A stretch of 64,000 nucleotides of DNA from Serratia inhibens (GCF_003591175.1 NZ_QYYG01000001.1:1488001-1552000), one strand, 5' to 3'; shown: positions 27,105 to 36,374, counted from the first letter of the stretch. Notes: generated by a model from the letters alone, not told the origin. Numbers and translations are program-made.

Positions 27105-28036
27105 GACAGCGCCTGTTGGCTAATCAGATCGTTGAAATGCAGCACGCCGAGCGCTTCGCCCTGTTCGCCTACCACCGGTAAACTTTCACTGCCGCGTGCC
27201 ACAAACACCGACAGAGCTTCGCGCAGGCTCATGGCGGCAGCGATCGGCTCGCCGTCGGCACTGCCGGGGCGCACGCGTTCCGCCACCGTTGCCAGCGACA
27301 GCAGCTTGATGCCGCGATCGCTGCGGCCGAAGAAATCGCGGACAAAATCGTTGGCCGGCGCGGTCAGCAGTTCCAGCGGCGTGCCCTGCTGCACAATGCG
27401 CCCCTGATCGAGCAATACGATGCGGTCCGCCAGCGCCAGCGCTTCGTCGATGTCGTGCGTCACCAGCACTATGGTGCGCCCGGAAAGATGATGAATGCGC
27501 GCGATCTCCGTTTGCAGCGCCGCGCGCGTCACCGGATCCAGTGCCCCGAAAGGTTCATCCATCAGCAGCACCTCAGGATCGGCGGCCAGCGCGCGTGCCA
27601 CCCCAACCCGCTGCTGCTGCCCGCCGGAAAGCTGGTGCGGGTAGCGGCGGCGGAACAGATCCGGTTCCAGATGCAGCAGCTCCAGCAGTTCGGTCACCCG
27701 GTCGCGGATGCGCGCTCGCGGCCATTTCAGCAGTTGCGGCACGGTGGCGATGTTCTCCTCCACAGTCCAGTGCGGAAACAGCCCGATCGACTGAATGGCA
27801 TAACCCATCCGGCGGCGCAGATCCTGCGGTTTGAATTTCTGGATCTCTTCGCCGGCAAAATAAATCTTGCCCTGATCGTGTTCGATCAGCCGGTTGATCA
27901 TTTTTAACGTCGTGGATTTACCGGAACCCGAGGTGCCGATCAGTACGGCAAATTCGCCCTCGGCAATCTGCAGCGTAAGGTCGTCCACCGCCGGCTTGCC
28001 CTGAAAAATCTTGCTGACCTGAGTAAAGTGAATCAT
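27101..28036 (-). CDS. yehX: Osmoprotectant ABC importer ATPase YehX
   Basis: A 311-residue ATP-binding subunit. Walker [10 protein letters not shown] is near residue 34-42, signature LSGGQQQR near 137, Walker [13 protein letters not shown] near 157. After the nucleotide-binding domain comes a CBS-like segment ([22 protein letters not shown]), as in OpuA/OpuC-type ATPases, where it senses ionic strength. Its ATG overlaps the yehY stop by 4 bp, and its stop overlaps the yehW start. Confidence 0.92.
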   Translation of the reverse strand: MIHFTQVSKIFQGKPAVDDLTLQIAEGEFAVLIGTSGSGKSTTLKMINRLIEHDQGKIYFAGEEIQKFKPQDLRRRMGYAIQSIGLFPHWTVEENIATVPQLLKWPRARIRDRVTELLELLHLEPDLFRRRYPHQLSGGQQQRVGVARALAADPEVLLMDEPFGALDPVTRAALQTEIARIHHLSGRTIVLVTHDIDEALALADRIVLLDQGRIVQQGTPLELLTAPANDFVRDFFGRSDRGIKLLSLATVAERVRPGSADGEPIAAAMSLREALSVFVARGSESLPVVGEQGEALGVLHFNDLISQQALS

Positions 28037-29193
28037 CGGCGTGAGACTTCCAATAATGAAACCATAAATTTAAACAGCGAATCGACGATTACCGCCATCA
28101 CGATCACCGGGATCACCCCCAGCAGCACCAGATCCAGCGCGCTGCTGAGCAGGCCCTGGAAGACAATGGCGCCAAAACCCCCGGCACCGATCAGCGCCGC
28201 CACCACCGCCATGCCGACGGTTTGCACCGCCAGAATGCGCACGCCGGTCAAAAACAGCGGTAACGCCAGCGGCAACTGCACACGGAAGAAAATCTGCCCG
28301 CGCGTCAGACCCATGCCGCGGGCGGACTCGATCACGCTGGCCGGCACGCTTTGCAGCCCGGCCACCACGCTGCGCACCAGCGGCAACAGGGCGTACAGCA
28401 CCAGCGCAACGATCGCCGGCGCCATGCCGATGCCGCTGACGCCGTGCTCCGCCAGCCACGGCACCGCCGTCGCCAACCCGGCCAAAGGCGCTATCAGCAG
28501 GCCAAACAGCGCAATCGAGGGCACGGTCTGGATAATGTTCAGGGTCGAGAAGATCGGCGTTTGCCAGCGGCGGGAACGGAAACACAGCACCCCGAGCGGC
28601 ACGCCAATCAACAGCGCCGGCACCAGCGTCGCCAGCAGAATGGTCAGGTGCTGCAACAGCGCGGCGTCAAATACGTCCTGCCGGTTGTAGTACTCCTTAA
28701 GCAACGAAAGCTGATCCAACTGATGCCCAAACAGCAGCGCCACCGCAGGCAGCACCACCAGCAGATTGCCGAGGATGCGCCACAGATGCGAGGCGGTGAG
28801 GCGGGTCATGGCGTCCGCGGCCATCAGCAGGCTCAACGCCAATATCAGCCAGCAGCCGCTACCCCAGGAGGTGCGCGCCAGTTTGGACCCGTCCTGCGCC
28901 AGTTGTTGCGCGGCATGGCCGCTCAGCCAGAAGGCCAGCGTCAGCAGCGCCGAAGCGGCCAACGCGGTGAGCAACGCATTACGCCGGTTCGGCGCCAGCA
29001 GGCTAAGCGCCGCCAGCACCAGCATCGGGGCCAACAGCCACAGCGCCGGGCCGTGCAGCAGGGAGATCAAGGAAATGGGCTTGCCCGACAACAGGCGATT
29101 GGGGGCATAACTGAGAAACGGCAGGCCAAATGCGGCCAGCAGCAACAGGATAAGCAATGTCAGTAAAACGCGGTTTTTTACGGCAATAATCAA
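28033..29193 (-). CDS. yehY: Osmoprotectant ABC importer permease YehY
   Basis: A 386-residue permease, longer than YehW because of extra N-terminal helices, as in E. coli YehY (APNRLLSGKPISLISLL). Its C-terminal half has the binding-protein-dependent permease signature (IESARGMGLTRGQIFFRVQLPLALPLF in parts). I choose TTG 29193, with GGAGAG five bases upstream and MIIAVKNRVLLTLLI as start. The open frame reaches an ATG at 29280, but that part translates an intergenic hairpin (PPLPLGEGRD) and overlaps osmF. Confidence 0.85.
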   Translation of the reverse strand: MIIAVKNRVLLTLLILLLLAAFGLPFLSYAPNRLLSGKPISLISLLHGPALWLLAPMLVLAALSLLAPNRRNALLTALAASALLTLAFWLSGHAAQQLAQDGSKLARTSWGSGCWLILALSLLMAADAMTRLTASHLWRILGNLLVVLPAVALLFGHQLDQLSLLKEYYNRQDVFDAALLQHLTILLATLVPALLIGVPLGVLCFRSRRWQTPIFSTLNIIQTVPSIALFGLLIAPLAGLATAVPWLAEHGVSGIGMAPAIVALVLYALLPLVRSVVAGLQSVPASVIESARGMGLTRGQIFFRVQLPLALPLFLTGVRILAVQTVGMAVVAALIGAGGFGAIVFQGLLSSALDLVLLGVIPVIVMAVIVDSLFKFMVSLLEVSRR

Positions 29194-29232
29194 AGAAACT
29201 CTCCGGCTCCATGTCTGGTGGGCCGTATCCCG

Positions 29233-29255
29233 CCCCTCTCCCAAAGGGAGAGGGG
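29233..29255 (-). repeat. Intercistronic 10-bp perfect hairpin, osmF-yehY
   Basis: CCCCTCTCCC (29233-29242) and GGGAGAGGGG (29246-29255) around AAA. It lies between the binding-protein gene and the permease gene, where REP-like stems in other ABC operons protect the upstream mRNA and lower downstream expression. Confidence 0.7.
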
Positions 29256-29266
29256 GAAGATCGGCG

Positions 29267-30199
29267 TTATCCCTTAACAAATCCTTTCTCTTTCAGATAA
29301 GCGGCCGCAACCTGTTTGGCATCCTGGCCTTCCACCGCGATCTGCGCATTGAGTTTCTGCAACGTCGGGCCATCCAGTGAGGCAAATACCGGCTTCAGCA
29401 ATTCGGCGATATTGGCGTGCTGTTTTAGCGCCGCCTCGCGGATAATTGGCGCCGGCGCGTAAATCGGCTGCACGCCTTTTGGATCTTCCAGCGTTTGCAG
29501 CCCCAGCGCCGCCACCGGGCCGTCGGTGCCATAGGCCATCGCCGCATTCACGCCGGAGGTTTGCTCCGCCGCCGCCTTGATGGTCACGGCGGTATCGCCG
29601 CCGGCCAGCGACAGCAGTTGATCCTGATTCAGTTTAAAGCCGTAAGCATTTTGGAACGCCGGCAGTGCATCCGGGCGTTCGATAAACTCCGCCGAAGCCG
29701 CCAGCTTGAACTTGCCGCCGCCGTTGATCCACTTGCCCAGGTCGGCCAGGGTTTTCAGGTGGTTGGCGTCCGCCACGTCCTGACGGATGGCGATAGTCCA
29801 GGTATTATTGGCCGGCGAGGCATCCAGCCAGACGATTTTGTTCTTGTCATAATCGAGCTTCTTCACCTTCTCGAAACCGGCCTGGGCATTTTTCCATGCC
29901 GGGTCCTTTTCGTCGGAGAAGAAAAATGCGCCGTTGCCGGTGTATTCCGGGTAGACGTCAATCTCGCCGGAGGTGATCGCCCCGCGCAGCACCTTGGTGG
30001 TGCCGAGCTGCAATTTGTTGGTGGTTTTGATGCCGTTGGATTCCAGCACCTGCACAATGATGTTGCCGAGCAGCGAGCCTTCGGTGTCGATTTTGGACCC
30101 GACGCGCACCGTATCGGCCGCCTGCGCCACGCCGACGCTCGCGGCGAGCAAGGTCAACGCCAGAGCAAAGAAACGTCCACGTGATGGGGTGATAGCCAT
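29267..30199 (-). CDS. osmF: Osmoprotectant-binding periplasmic protein OsmF (YehZ)
   Basis: A 310-residue exported protein. The signal peptide runs to about residue 27 (FFALALTLLAASVGVAQA), and the mature start ADTVRVGSKIDTEGSLLG is typical of YehZ/OpuCC-type quaternary-amine binding proteins. Later blocks include TTNKLQLGTTKVLRGAITSGEID and YPEYTGNGAFFF. ATG 30199 has AGAGGAAAAAGT upstream; the longer frame lacks a site and would bury the signal. It is first in an operon with yehYXW. Confidence 0.92.
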   Translation of the reverse strand: MAITPSRGRFFALALTLLAASVGVAQAADTVRVGSKIDTEGSLLGNIIVQVLESNGIKTTNKLQLGTTKVLRGAITSGEIDVYPEYTGNGAFFFSDEKDPAWKNAQAGFEKVKKLDYDKNKIVWLDASPANNTWTIAIRQDVADANHLKTLADLGKWINGGGKFKLAASAEFIERPDALPAFQNAYGFKLNQDQLLSLAGGDTAVTIKAAAEQTSGVNAAMAYGTDGPVAALGLQTLEDPKGVQPIYAPAPIIREAALKQHANIAELLKPVFASLDGPTLQKLNAQIAVEGQDAKQVAAAYLKEKGFVKG

Positions 30200-30228
30200 A
30201 CTTTTTCCTCTTGTTGTGTGTTTTCCGG

Positions 30229-31296
30229 CTATTTGGCCAGATCGATTGGAAAATCCTGAGAAGCGCGCTTCCATCGCGCAATCAATGTCTCTGCCGGCCA
30301 GGCGTCATATTCGCCCTGGTGCGCCGCCGGCCTCTCACCGCCGTTGAAAGGGTGAACCTCAACGGCAACCGGAGTCAACGCGTAGTCGCTCATCCATTGG
30401 CCATAGCCCTGCACCACAAATCCCTGGCTGCGCTGCCGGTACGCGCCGCGCTCCGCCAGATACACTTCCCGTAAACCGTACCACGGCAGGCCGGGCAGGT
30501 CATGGTGAACTAAATGATAGTTCAGATTGAGAAACAGCAGCCGCCACGGCCACGCCGCCTCATTAATAATAGAACGTGCCTGCGGAGCTTCAACGGCGCG
30601 ATGCTCAAAAAACGATCTCACCTTGGTCAGCGCCAGCGCCGGGTAGCTGACGGCCAACAGATAAAATGCCACGCCAATGCCCTGCTGTTGCAACCAACCC
30701 AGCACCGCTACCAACAGCAGCAGATGCACCAGCCACATCGCCAGCGTGCGCAGTTCGCCGGCGACAATAGCCTTCAGTGCGTTGGCCAGCGTGGCGGCGA
30801 TATCCAGCGCCGGGCCAAGCAGTACCCGCCCGACCAGCGTATTGCGAACCTTCGCCAACAGCGGAAACAGCCGTGGGAAACGCTGCCATTGGGCCTGGCT
30901 GAAATAATAGCTTTCGGGATCTTCATGCGGATCGGTCAGGTGTTCGTTACGGTGGTGCTGAATATGCGAATCGCGATACAGGCCATAGGGATACCAGACC
31001 GCCAGCGGCAACAGGCCAAACAGCTGATTGACTCGCGGCCAGCGCGTTGGGTGGCCATGGATAAGTTCATGTTGCAGTGACATATACCAGGTGGTCAGCA
31101 AGATCAGCAGCGGCGTGCCAAGCCACGGCCCCAGCGTCTGCCAATACTGCGCCACGCCAAACCAGCCGCCGTAGACCGCCGCCATAATGCCCCAGGTCGG
31201 CAGCTCCAGGCGCCAGTACCAGCGCCGTTTAAGCTGCCGGATCCAGTTATGCTGGGCAGAATGCAGATAGTGGCTGTGGCTTTGGGGTGAGGACAT
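30229..31296 (-). CDS. Membrane fatty-acid desaturase-like protein
   Basis: A 355-residue integral membrane protein with the three histidine boxes of acyl-lipid desaturases: HELIHGHP, HIQHHRNEH and HLVHHDLP, which bind the di-iron centre. Four membrane helices in two hairpins are expected. I choose ATG 31296 (MSSPQSHSHYLHSAQH); the frame extends to a TTG at 31353 without a better ribosome site. A 10-bp inverted repeat lies directly upstream. The substrate may be a fatty acid or a related hydrocarbon; no operon partner helps decide. Confidence 0.87.
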   Translation of the reverse strand: MSSPQSHSHYLHSAQHNWIRQLKRRWYWRLELPTWGIMAAVYGGWFGVAQYWQTLGPWLGTPLLILLTTWYMSLQHELIHGHPTRWPRVNQLFGLLPLAVWYPYGLYRDSHIQHHRNEHLTDPHEDPESYYFSQAQWQRFPRLFPLLAKVRNTLVGRVLLGPALDIAATLANALKAIVAGELRTLAMWLVHLLLLVAVLGWLQQQGIGVAFYLLAVSYPALALTKVRSFFEHRAVEAPQARSIINEAAWPWRLLFLNLNYHLVHHDLPGLPWYGLREVYLAERGAYRQRSQGFVVQGYGQWMSDYALTPVAVEVHPFNGGERPAAHQGEYDAWPAETLIARWKRASQDFPIDLAK

Positions 31297-31298
31297 GC

Positions 31299-31342
31299 TG
31301 CGGCTCGCTGTAGGGAATTTTCCCCAGTATCTGCGAGCCGCA
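31299..31342. promoter_or_regulatory. Inverted repeat at desaturase start
   Basis: TGCGGCTCGC (31299-31308) and GCGAGCCGCA (31333-31342), a perfect 10-bp repeat with a 24-bp centre, ending 3 bp upstream of the start codon. It could be an operator for a dimeric repressor or an mRNA hairpin that hides the ribosome site. Confidence 0.5.
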
Positions 31343-31384
31343 TGGGCGCTCAAAATAACGAAAGCGGTAAAGCAAAGTTAAAAA

Positions 31385-31861
31385 TCAGCTATTTGCGTAA
31401 ACGGCCTGCGGTTGACATTCGATAGGGAAATTGACCGAGTTGGCGATAAAGCACAGGTGGTGCGCTTTTTCATGCAGTTGCTGCGCCAGTTGCAGATCGT
31501 CGCCGTCACGGAGCGTTACCCGCGGGCGCAGCGTAACCGCAGTAAAGAACCCGCCGCGCTGGGCATCTTCGCGCATGATACCGACGGCGTTGTCCTGATA
31601 GGCCAGCACCGAAATCCCCGAGGTGGCGCACAGGTGCAGATACCAAAGTTTGTGGCAGGCGCTGAGCGAGGCCACCAGCAGATCCTCCGGGTTCCAGCGG
31701 GCGGCGTCGCCGCGAAAGGCCGGGTCGGCGGAACCGGCAATATCCGCCTTGCCCGCCGCGCTGATGCGATGATCGCGACCATAAGATTTGTAATCCGGCG
31801 TACTGGCGCCCAGGTTACCTTCCCAGTTCACTGCCACGTCGTACCGATGTTCACCTTTCAT
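31385..31861 (-). CDS. OsmC-family protein
   Basis: A 158-residue OsmC/Ohr-superfamily protein. The first conserved Cys is in LLVASLSACHKLWYLHLC and the second in AHHLCFIANSVNFP, the expected pair for thiol-dependent peroxide reduction in the cytoplasm. The N-terminal YDVAVNWEGNLG and RWNPEDLLVA are family blocks. It is convergent with nothing and lies between the desaturase and LysR genes on the same strand. Confidence 0.87.
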   Translation of the reverse strand: MKGEHRYDVAVNWEGNLGASTPDYKSYGRDHRISAAGKADIAGSADPAFRGDAARWNPEDLLVASLSACHKLWYLHLCATSGISVLAYQDNAVGIMREDAQRGGFFTAVTLRPRVTLRDGDDLQLAQQLHEKAHHLCFIANSVNFPIECQPQAVYANS

Positions 31862-31900
31862 TGCCCGATGTTCCTTTTGTCATGCATCAAAAAACGCTAT

Positions 31901-32812
31901 TCAGAGATGAGCCGGGTAGACATCCCCGGCATCGGCATACTGCTGCAACCGTTCGCGCCACCATTTTGCCGCCAGGCCGGTGGCGCTTTCACGCCAGCCA
32001 AAATAGGCGATATCGCTGCAACGTTCCGCTTCGACCTTTTTCGCCACCAACTCGCCGCTGTTAAGGTAAGGTTCAGCCAGGTAGCGCGGCAGATAACCGC
32101 AGCCAAGACCACGGAGCTGCGCCCGCAATTTGGCGTCAAACCCAAAGACCGTCAGTTGATCTTGTTCCTCGAGGATATTCAGGTTCTGCGGGGCATTCAC
32201 TCGCGAGGTATCCCGCACCACTACGGCCCGGTGCTGCCGGATATCGGCCTTCAGCAAGGGCTCGGCCAGCGCCGCCAGCGGGTGCTGCGGGGCCACGGCA
32301 AACACGTAATCCAGCCGGCCCAATTGGCTGAAAGCATAGCCGACGCGCGACGGCGGTTCACAAATAGCGCCGATAATAATGTCCGCGCAGCCATACACCA
32401 GCGACTCCCAGGAACCGGCCAGCACCTCATGGCTAAAGCTCAGGCGGGTATGATGATGACGCTGATAAAACTCTTCAATCAGCGGCAACAGCCGTTCGAA
32501 CGGGAAAGACGCGTCAATACCCAGCGTGATCTCGCTCTCCCAGCCGTTTTCCACATAGCGCGCCTGCTGTTCCAGATCCTGCGCCGCCCGCAGCAGCACC
32601 CGGCCCTTTTCCAACATCAGTTTGCCGGTATCGGTGAATTTCGCCCGGTGGCCGGAACGGTCAAGCAAAGTAATCTCGAGGTCGCTCTCCAATTTTTGCA
32701 CCATATAGCTCAGCGCCGATGGCGTTTTGAACAGTGCCGAAGCCGCAGCGGCGAACGAGCCGTGCCGATCCAGCGCATCCAGAATCAGTAACGCTTCCAG
32801 GTTTAGTCTCAC
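31901..32812 (-). CDS. LysR-family regulator (GTG start)
   Basis: A 303-residue LTTR. The HTH is at residues 4-60 (LEALLILDALDRHGSFAAAA, FKTPSALSYMVQKLESDL, LLDRSGHRAKFTDTG). I choose GTG 32812, with GGGGGAATAC upstream, giving the usual short N-terminus VRLNLEALL; the frame runs to 32896 without a good site. It is divergent from the isochorismatase-like gene at 32952 and probably controls it and the following ABM gene. Confidence 0.86.
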   Translation of the reverse strand: MRLNLEALLILDALDRHGSFAAAASALFKTPSALSYMVQKLESDLEITLLDRSGHRAKFTDTGKLMLEKGRVLLRAAQDLEQQARYVENGWESEITLGIDASFPFERLLPLIEEFYQRHHHTRLSFSHEVLAGSWESLVYGCADIIIGAICEPPSRVGYAFSQLGRLDYVFAVAPQHPLAALAEPLLKADIRQHRAVVVRDTSRVNAPQNLNILEEQDQLTVFGFDAKLRAQLRGLGCGYLPRYLAEPYLNSGELVAKKVEAERCSDIAYFGWRESATGLAAKWWRERLQQYADAGDVYPAHL

Positions 32813-32951
32813 CGTATTCCCCCGTGTATAAAAAAACTCAACAAGATGGCAAAAATTCTGCGCTATCTTTGAAATCAGCCCCTGTCTACCCTGCATTTTA
32901 TCGGCTTTGCATTACGGCGGTTAATTCGCAGTAGGATTGGGAAAGTAAATC

Positions 32952-33572
32952 ATGTCTGAATTTCAATTACTTGATAAAGATAACTCCGCACTGATTTTTA
33001 TCGACCACCAGCCGCAGATGGCCTTTGGTGTGACTAATATTGATCGCCGGCTACTGAAAAACAACGCTGTCGGTTTGGCCAAAGCCGGCAAGATTTTTAA
33101 CGTTCCCACCGTGTTCAGCGCGGTCGAAACCGAGCGTTTCAGCGGCGATATCTGGCCGGAACTGCTGGCGGTTCGCCCTGACATCGTCCCCCTTAAACGC
33201 GCTTCAATGAACGCCTGGGAAGACGCCGCCTTCATAAAAGCCATTGCGGCCACCGGCCGCAAGAAACTGGTGATTTCCGCACTGTGGGCCGAAACGGGTT
33301 TGACCTTCCCGGCATTGATGGCGCTGGAAGCCGGTTACGAAGTTTACCTGGTTACCGATGCCTCCGGCGGCACCCCGGACGATGTGCATGAGCGCGCTAT
33401 CGCACCTCTGATCCAGGCCGGGGCCGCTCCGGTGACCTGGCAGCAGGTCTTGTTGGAATACCAACGTAACTGGGCAAGTAAAGAAACCTACGACGCGGTG
33501 ATGGCGCTGATACGCGAACACCGCAACACTGACGCGCTGGTGCCTCCTGCTCCGGCACGCACGGCAAAATAA
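32952..33572 (+). CDS. YcaC-like isochorismatase-family protein, nucleophile Cys replaced by Gly
   Basis: A 206-residue cysteine-hydrolase-family protein. Asp18 (FIDHQ) and Lys82 (PLKRAS) are at catalytic positions. The segment that usually reads TEVCLTFP here reads AETGLTFP: position 116, the nucleophile, is Gly, with codon GGT at 33297-33299, one base from TGT. The fold is otherwise intact (VTDASGGTPDDVHERAI). It is either a non-hydrolytic member or a recent point mutant. It is followed 45 bp downstream by the ABM gene and is divergent from LysR. Confidence 0.8.
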   Translation: MSEFQLLDKDNSALIFIDHQPQMAFGVTNIDRRLLKNNAVGLAKAGKIFNVPTVFSAVETERFSGDIWPELLAVRPDIVPLKRASMNAWEDAAFIKAIAATGRKKLVISALWAETGLTFPALMALEAGYEVYLVTDASGGTPDDVHERAIAPLIQAGAAPVTWQQVLLEYQRNWASKETYDAVMALIREHRNTDALVPPAPARTAK

Positions 33573-33617
33573 TCTGTTGCCCCGGCTGCACGCCAGGTTT
33601 TTTTGGGAGTTGACTTA

Positions 33618-34163
33618 ATGGTTCATCAGCAACATGTCACGTTAGTGATCACTCATCGTCTGGCACCGGGTCAGGAACAGGCCTATGAGGCCTGGCTGAA
33701 ACGTATTATGCCGGAGGCCGCCGGCTTCACCGGCCACCTGGGCGTTAACGTGATCCGCCCCACCGGCAGCGAGCAGGCCTATACGATATTGGTGCGTTTC
33801 GACAGCATCGACAATTTGAACCGGTGGAACAACTCGCCGCTGCGCAAGAAGTACATCGCAGAAGTGGCGCCGATGCTGCTGGAAGACGACCACGTTGATA
33901 TTCGCCCGGGGGCGGAATTCTGGTTCACGCCGCCGAGCGCCACTACCCGGCCACCCGCCAAGTGGAAACAGTTTTTGATCACCCTGCTGGTGATCTTCCC
34001 CTCCACCAATCTGGTGCCCTGGTTCTGGGGCAAGCTGCTGCCGCAATTGGGCGGCACGCTGCCCGGCCATTTTCTCAATGACGCTACCGTGGTCGCGCTG
34101 GTGGTTTTCCTCTGGATGCCGATCGTGACCCGCGTATTCCATCAATGGCTCATCCGCCACTAA
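33618..34163 (+). CDS. Membrane-anchored antibiotic-biosynthesis-monooxygenase (ABM) domain protein
   Basis: A 181-residue protein of the COG3224 type. Residues 5-95 form an ABM ferredoxin-like domain (VTLVITHRLAPGQEQAYEAW; FDSIDNLNRWNNSPLRKKYI), and residues about 118-175 form two membrane helices (LITLLVIFPSTNLVPWF; VVALVVFLWMPIVTRVF). GGGAG lies 8 bases before ATG 33618. It is probably co-transcribed with the isochorismatase-like gene. The substrate is unknown; ABM proteins act on quinones or reactive aldehydes. Confidence 0.83.
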   Translation: MVHQQHVTLVITHRLAPGQEQAYEAWLKRIMPEAAGFTGHLGVNVIRPTGSEQAYTILVRFDSIDNLNRWNNSPLRKKYIAEVAPMLLEDDHVDIRPGAEFWFTPPSATTRPPAKWKQFLITLLVIFPSTNLVPWFWGKLLPQLGGTLPGHFLNDATVVALVVFLWMPIVTRVFHQWLIRH

Positions 34164-34291
34164 GCGGTTTGCCAGGAGAGCAGTTCACAGGGATTGAATG
34201 GGCGATTACGGGGGTTGACAGGGAAAGGGTTTATGCCACCGGCGGCTTGGGGCACGCTCGGTTGTTCATGCGGTGCGTTTTAATCATATTA

Positions 34292-34373
34292 AGCTACCAA
34301 CTTGATAACTTATTAAGCCGGTAGCTGATTAACGTTCTGAGCTATGGCGTTCTCAGCCTGAGCGCGCCATAGC
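34292..34373 (-). terminator. Two stem-loops between ABM and Gfo/Idh genes
   Basis: AGCTACC/GGTAGCT near 34292-34326 and a 9-bp stem GCTATGGCG (34341-34349)/CGCCATAGC (34365-34373), the second only 10 bp after the stop of the oxidoreductase gene at 34383. No U-tract was seen. They probably act as 3'-end structures for the convergent genes. Confidence 0.45.
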
Positions 34374-34382
34374 CGGCCGCCT

Positions 34383-35513
34383 CTAGTCGCGATTGATATC
34401 CAGCCAGCGGCGCTGCTCGGCGGAGGCGGCTATCGCATCCAGCACGCAGGAGACTTTCCAGCCCTCTTCAAAATCCGGCCACATGCGATCGCCGGCGGCA
34501 ATGCCGTTGACCAGATCGCGGATCTCCACCGTCTTCTGATCGTTAAAACCGATACCGTGCCCGGCGCTGATGCAAAACGCCGCGTAGTCCGGGTGCTTCG
34601 GCCCCACCAGCAGCGTTTTGAAGCCCTGCCGCTCAGCCGGTTCGTCATGACGATACAGCTTCAGTTCCGCCATCCGCTCCTGGGTATAGCTGAGCGTGCC
34701 TTTGGTGCCGGTCACTACGTAGGTCAGCCCCATCTTGCGCCCGCAGGCAATGCGCGAAGTTTCGATGGTGCCCATGGCGCCGCCGGCAAAACGCACCAGC
34801 GCACTGGCCTGATCTTCATTTTCCACTTCGTGCATCACCGTCGGGTCTTTGGCATCCGGCCGCTGTTTGATAATGGTCTGCATGTCGCCGGAGACCGCCA
34901 CGATATCGCCCACCAGGTAATGCGCCATGTTAACGATATGCGCCGCCAGATCCCCCAGCGCGCCCAATCCGGCGCTGGCCTTGCGGCAATGCCAGTCTAT
35001 CGGGGTGCGCGGATCGGCGAGATAATCCTCATTGTGGGTGCCATAGAAATGCACCACCTCGCCAATCTCGCCGTTGGCGATGATTTCGCGCGCCAGCTGG
35101 CTGGTCGGGTTTTTCATGTAGTTGAAACCCACCAGCGTTTTAACCCCTTTGGCGCGGGCGGCCCGCACCATTTCGGCGGCATCGTTGGCGTCCAGCGCCA
35201 GCGGTTTTTCGGAATAAACGTGCTTGCCGTGGCGGATCGCCTCCAGCGCCATCTCCTTGTGCAGGAAGTTTGGCGCGCAGATATCCACCACATCAATAGC
35301 CGGATCCGCCACCAACTGCCGCCAGTCGCCGGTAGAACGTGAGAAACCAAATTCGGCGGCGCGCTGTTGCGCCAGCTCCGGCGTCACCTCCGCCAGCATT
35401 TCCAGCACCAGTTCGCCTTTCAGTGGAAATACCGTGGCTGCCTGCGCATAAGCAATAGCGTGGCAACGCCCAATGTAGCCGGTGCCAATTAACCCAACGC
35501 GTACCTGTTTCAT
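34383..35513 (-). CDS. Gfo/Idh/MocA-family oxidoreductase
   Basis: A 376-residue NAD(P)-dependent sugar or inositol dehydrogenase-like protein. The Rossmann motif VGLIGTGYIGRCHA is at residues 5-18, EKPLALD near 100 supplies the family lysine, and the C-terminal alpha/beta domain includes ASAGLGALGDLAAHIVNMA (near 178), a substrate-side block. ATG 35513 follows GGAGAAGGTG. The gene stands alone, so the sugar cannot be named. Confidence 0.85.
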   Translation of the reverse strand: MKQVRVGLIGTGYIGRCHAIAYAQAATVFPLKGELVLEMLAEVTPELAQQRAAEFGFSRSTGDWRQLVADPAIDVVDICAPNFLHKEMALEAIRHGKHVYSEKPLALDANDAAEMVRAARAKGVKTLVGFNYMKNPTSQLAREIIANGEIGEVVHFYGTHNEDYLADPRTPIDWHCRKASAGLGALGDLAAHIVNMAHYLVGDIVAVSGDMQTIIKQRPDAKDPTVMHEVENEDQASALVRFAGGAMGTIETSRIACGRKMGLTYVVTGTKGTLSYTQERMAELKLYRHDEPAERQGFKTLLVGPKHPDYAAFCISAGHGIGFNDQKTVEIRDLVNGIAAGDRMWPDFEEGWKVSCVLDAIAASAEQRRWLDINRD

Positions 35514-35750
35514 CACCTTCTCCCCTGCCGATATCCGTAATGTGGCCGGCGCGCCGCTTAATGAAACGCGCCATCTGAGACAAGGTTATATGGAATATAA
35601 ATTTCAATGACAAGCCAAAGGAAAAATAAAACTCATATCCGTGATGCCGTTCATGAAACCCTGCAGACCATGATGCAACGGTGCGATGATCGCGATACGC
35701 TGCACCCGGCGGTGAAGAACGAGCGAATAAAATGGATATTTTATTTCATA

Positions 35751-36374
35751 TCACGGCAAACCGTTGGCACCATACAGCAAGAACCCCGGCCGCTGTTTAA
35801 GCCGCTGCAGATACGCATTCAGCTCTGGGTAATCCGGACGCGAGAACGGCGTCATCAACCAGCGGTTCAGCGACAGCCCGATCACCACGTCCGCCAGGCT
35901 AAAAGCCGCACCGGCCATATAAGCCTGGCCCTGCGCCAGATGCTGCTCCAGTATGCCCATCAGCCGGTTCCACTCCCTTTCGGCGTCCGCCAACCGGGCC
36001 TGATCCTGATAAGCGGCATCCTGACGCACCCGCGACATGAACACATAGCGCCAGGCGTTGTTCAGATCGGTGGCCTGCCAGTCCATCCACATCTCGACCC
36101 CGGCCCGCGCGCCCGGCTCCAGCGGCAGCAGATCCTGACGCCCTTCACGGCCCACCAGGTAGCGGCAAATCGTATTGGATTCCCACAGCACCCGCTCGCC
36201 GTCGATCAGTACCGGCACCAGCCCGTTGGGGTTAAGCGCCAAAAACGCCGGTTCCTGGGTGGAGCGAAAACCGCTGCCCCAATCCTCCCGCTGCAATGCC
36301 ACATCCAGTTCATGGCAGGTCCACAACACCTTGCGCACGTTAATCGATGACGCCTTACCCAATAACTTGAGCAT
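35751..36374 (-). CDS. Glutathione S-transferase
   Basis: A 207-residue GST. The N-terminal thioredoxin-like domain (LLGKASSINVRKVLWTCHEL, LNPNGLVPVLIDGERVLWES, NTICRYL) carries the cis-Pro and the SNTI motif; the C-terminal helical domain includes FSLADVVIGLSLNRW. Helix 1 SINVRKV suggests a Ser-type (bacterial theta/beta-like) active site. AAGGAAACGGC precedes the ATG. It lies 13 bp downstream of a DUF1127 gene on the same strand. Confidence 0.87.
   Translation of the reverse strand: MLKLLGKASSINVRKVLWTCHELDVALQREDWGSGFRSTQEPAFLALNPNGLVPVLIDGERVLWESNTICRYLVGREGRQDLLPLEPGARAGVEMWMDWQATDLNNAWRYVFMSRVRQDAAYQDQARLADAEREWNRLMGILEQHLAQGQAYMAGAAFSLADVVIGLSLNRWLMTPFSRPDYPELNAYLQRLKQRPGFLLYGANGLP

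Noticed and set aside
31412..32791. 459-codon plus-strand frame
   Set aside because: It crosses the OsmC and LysR genes in antisense; no family resemblance or ribosome site.
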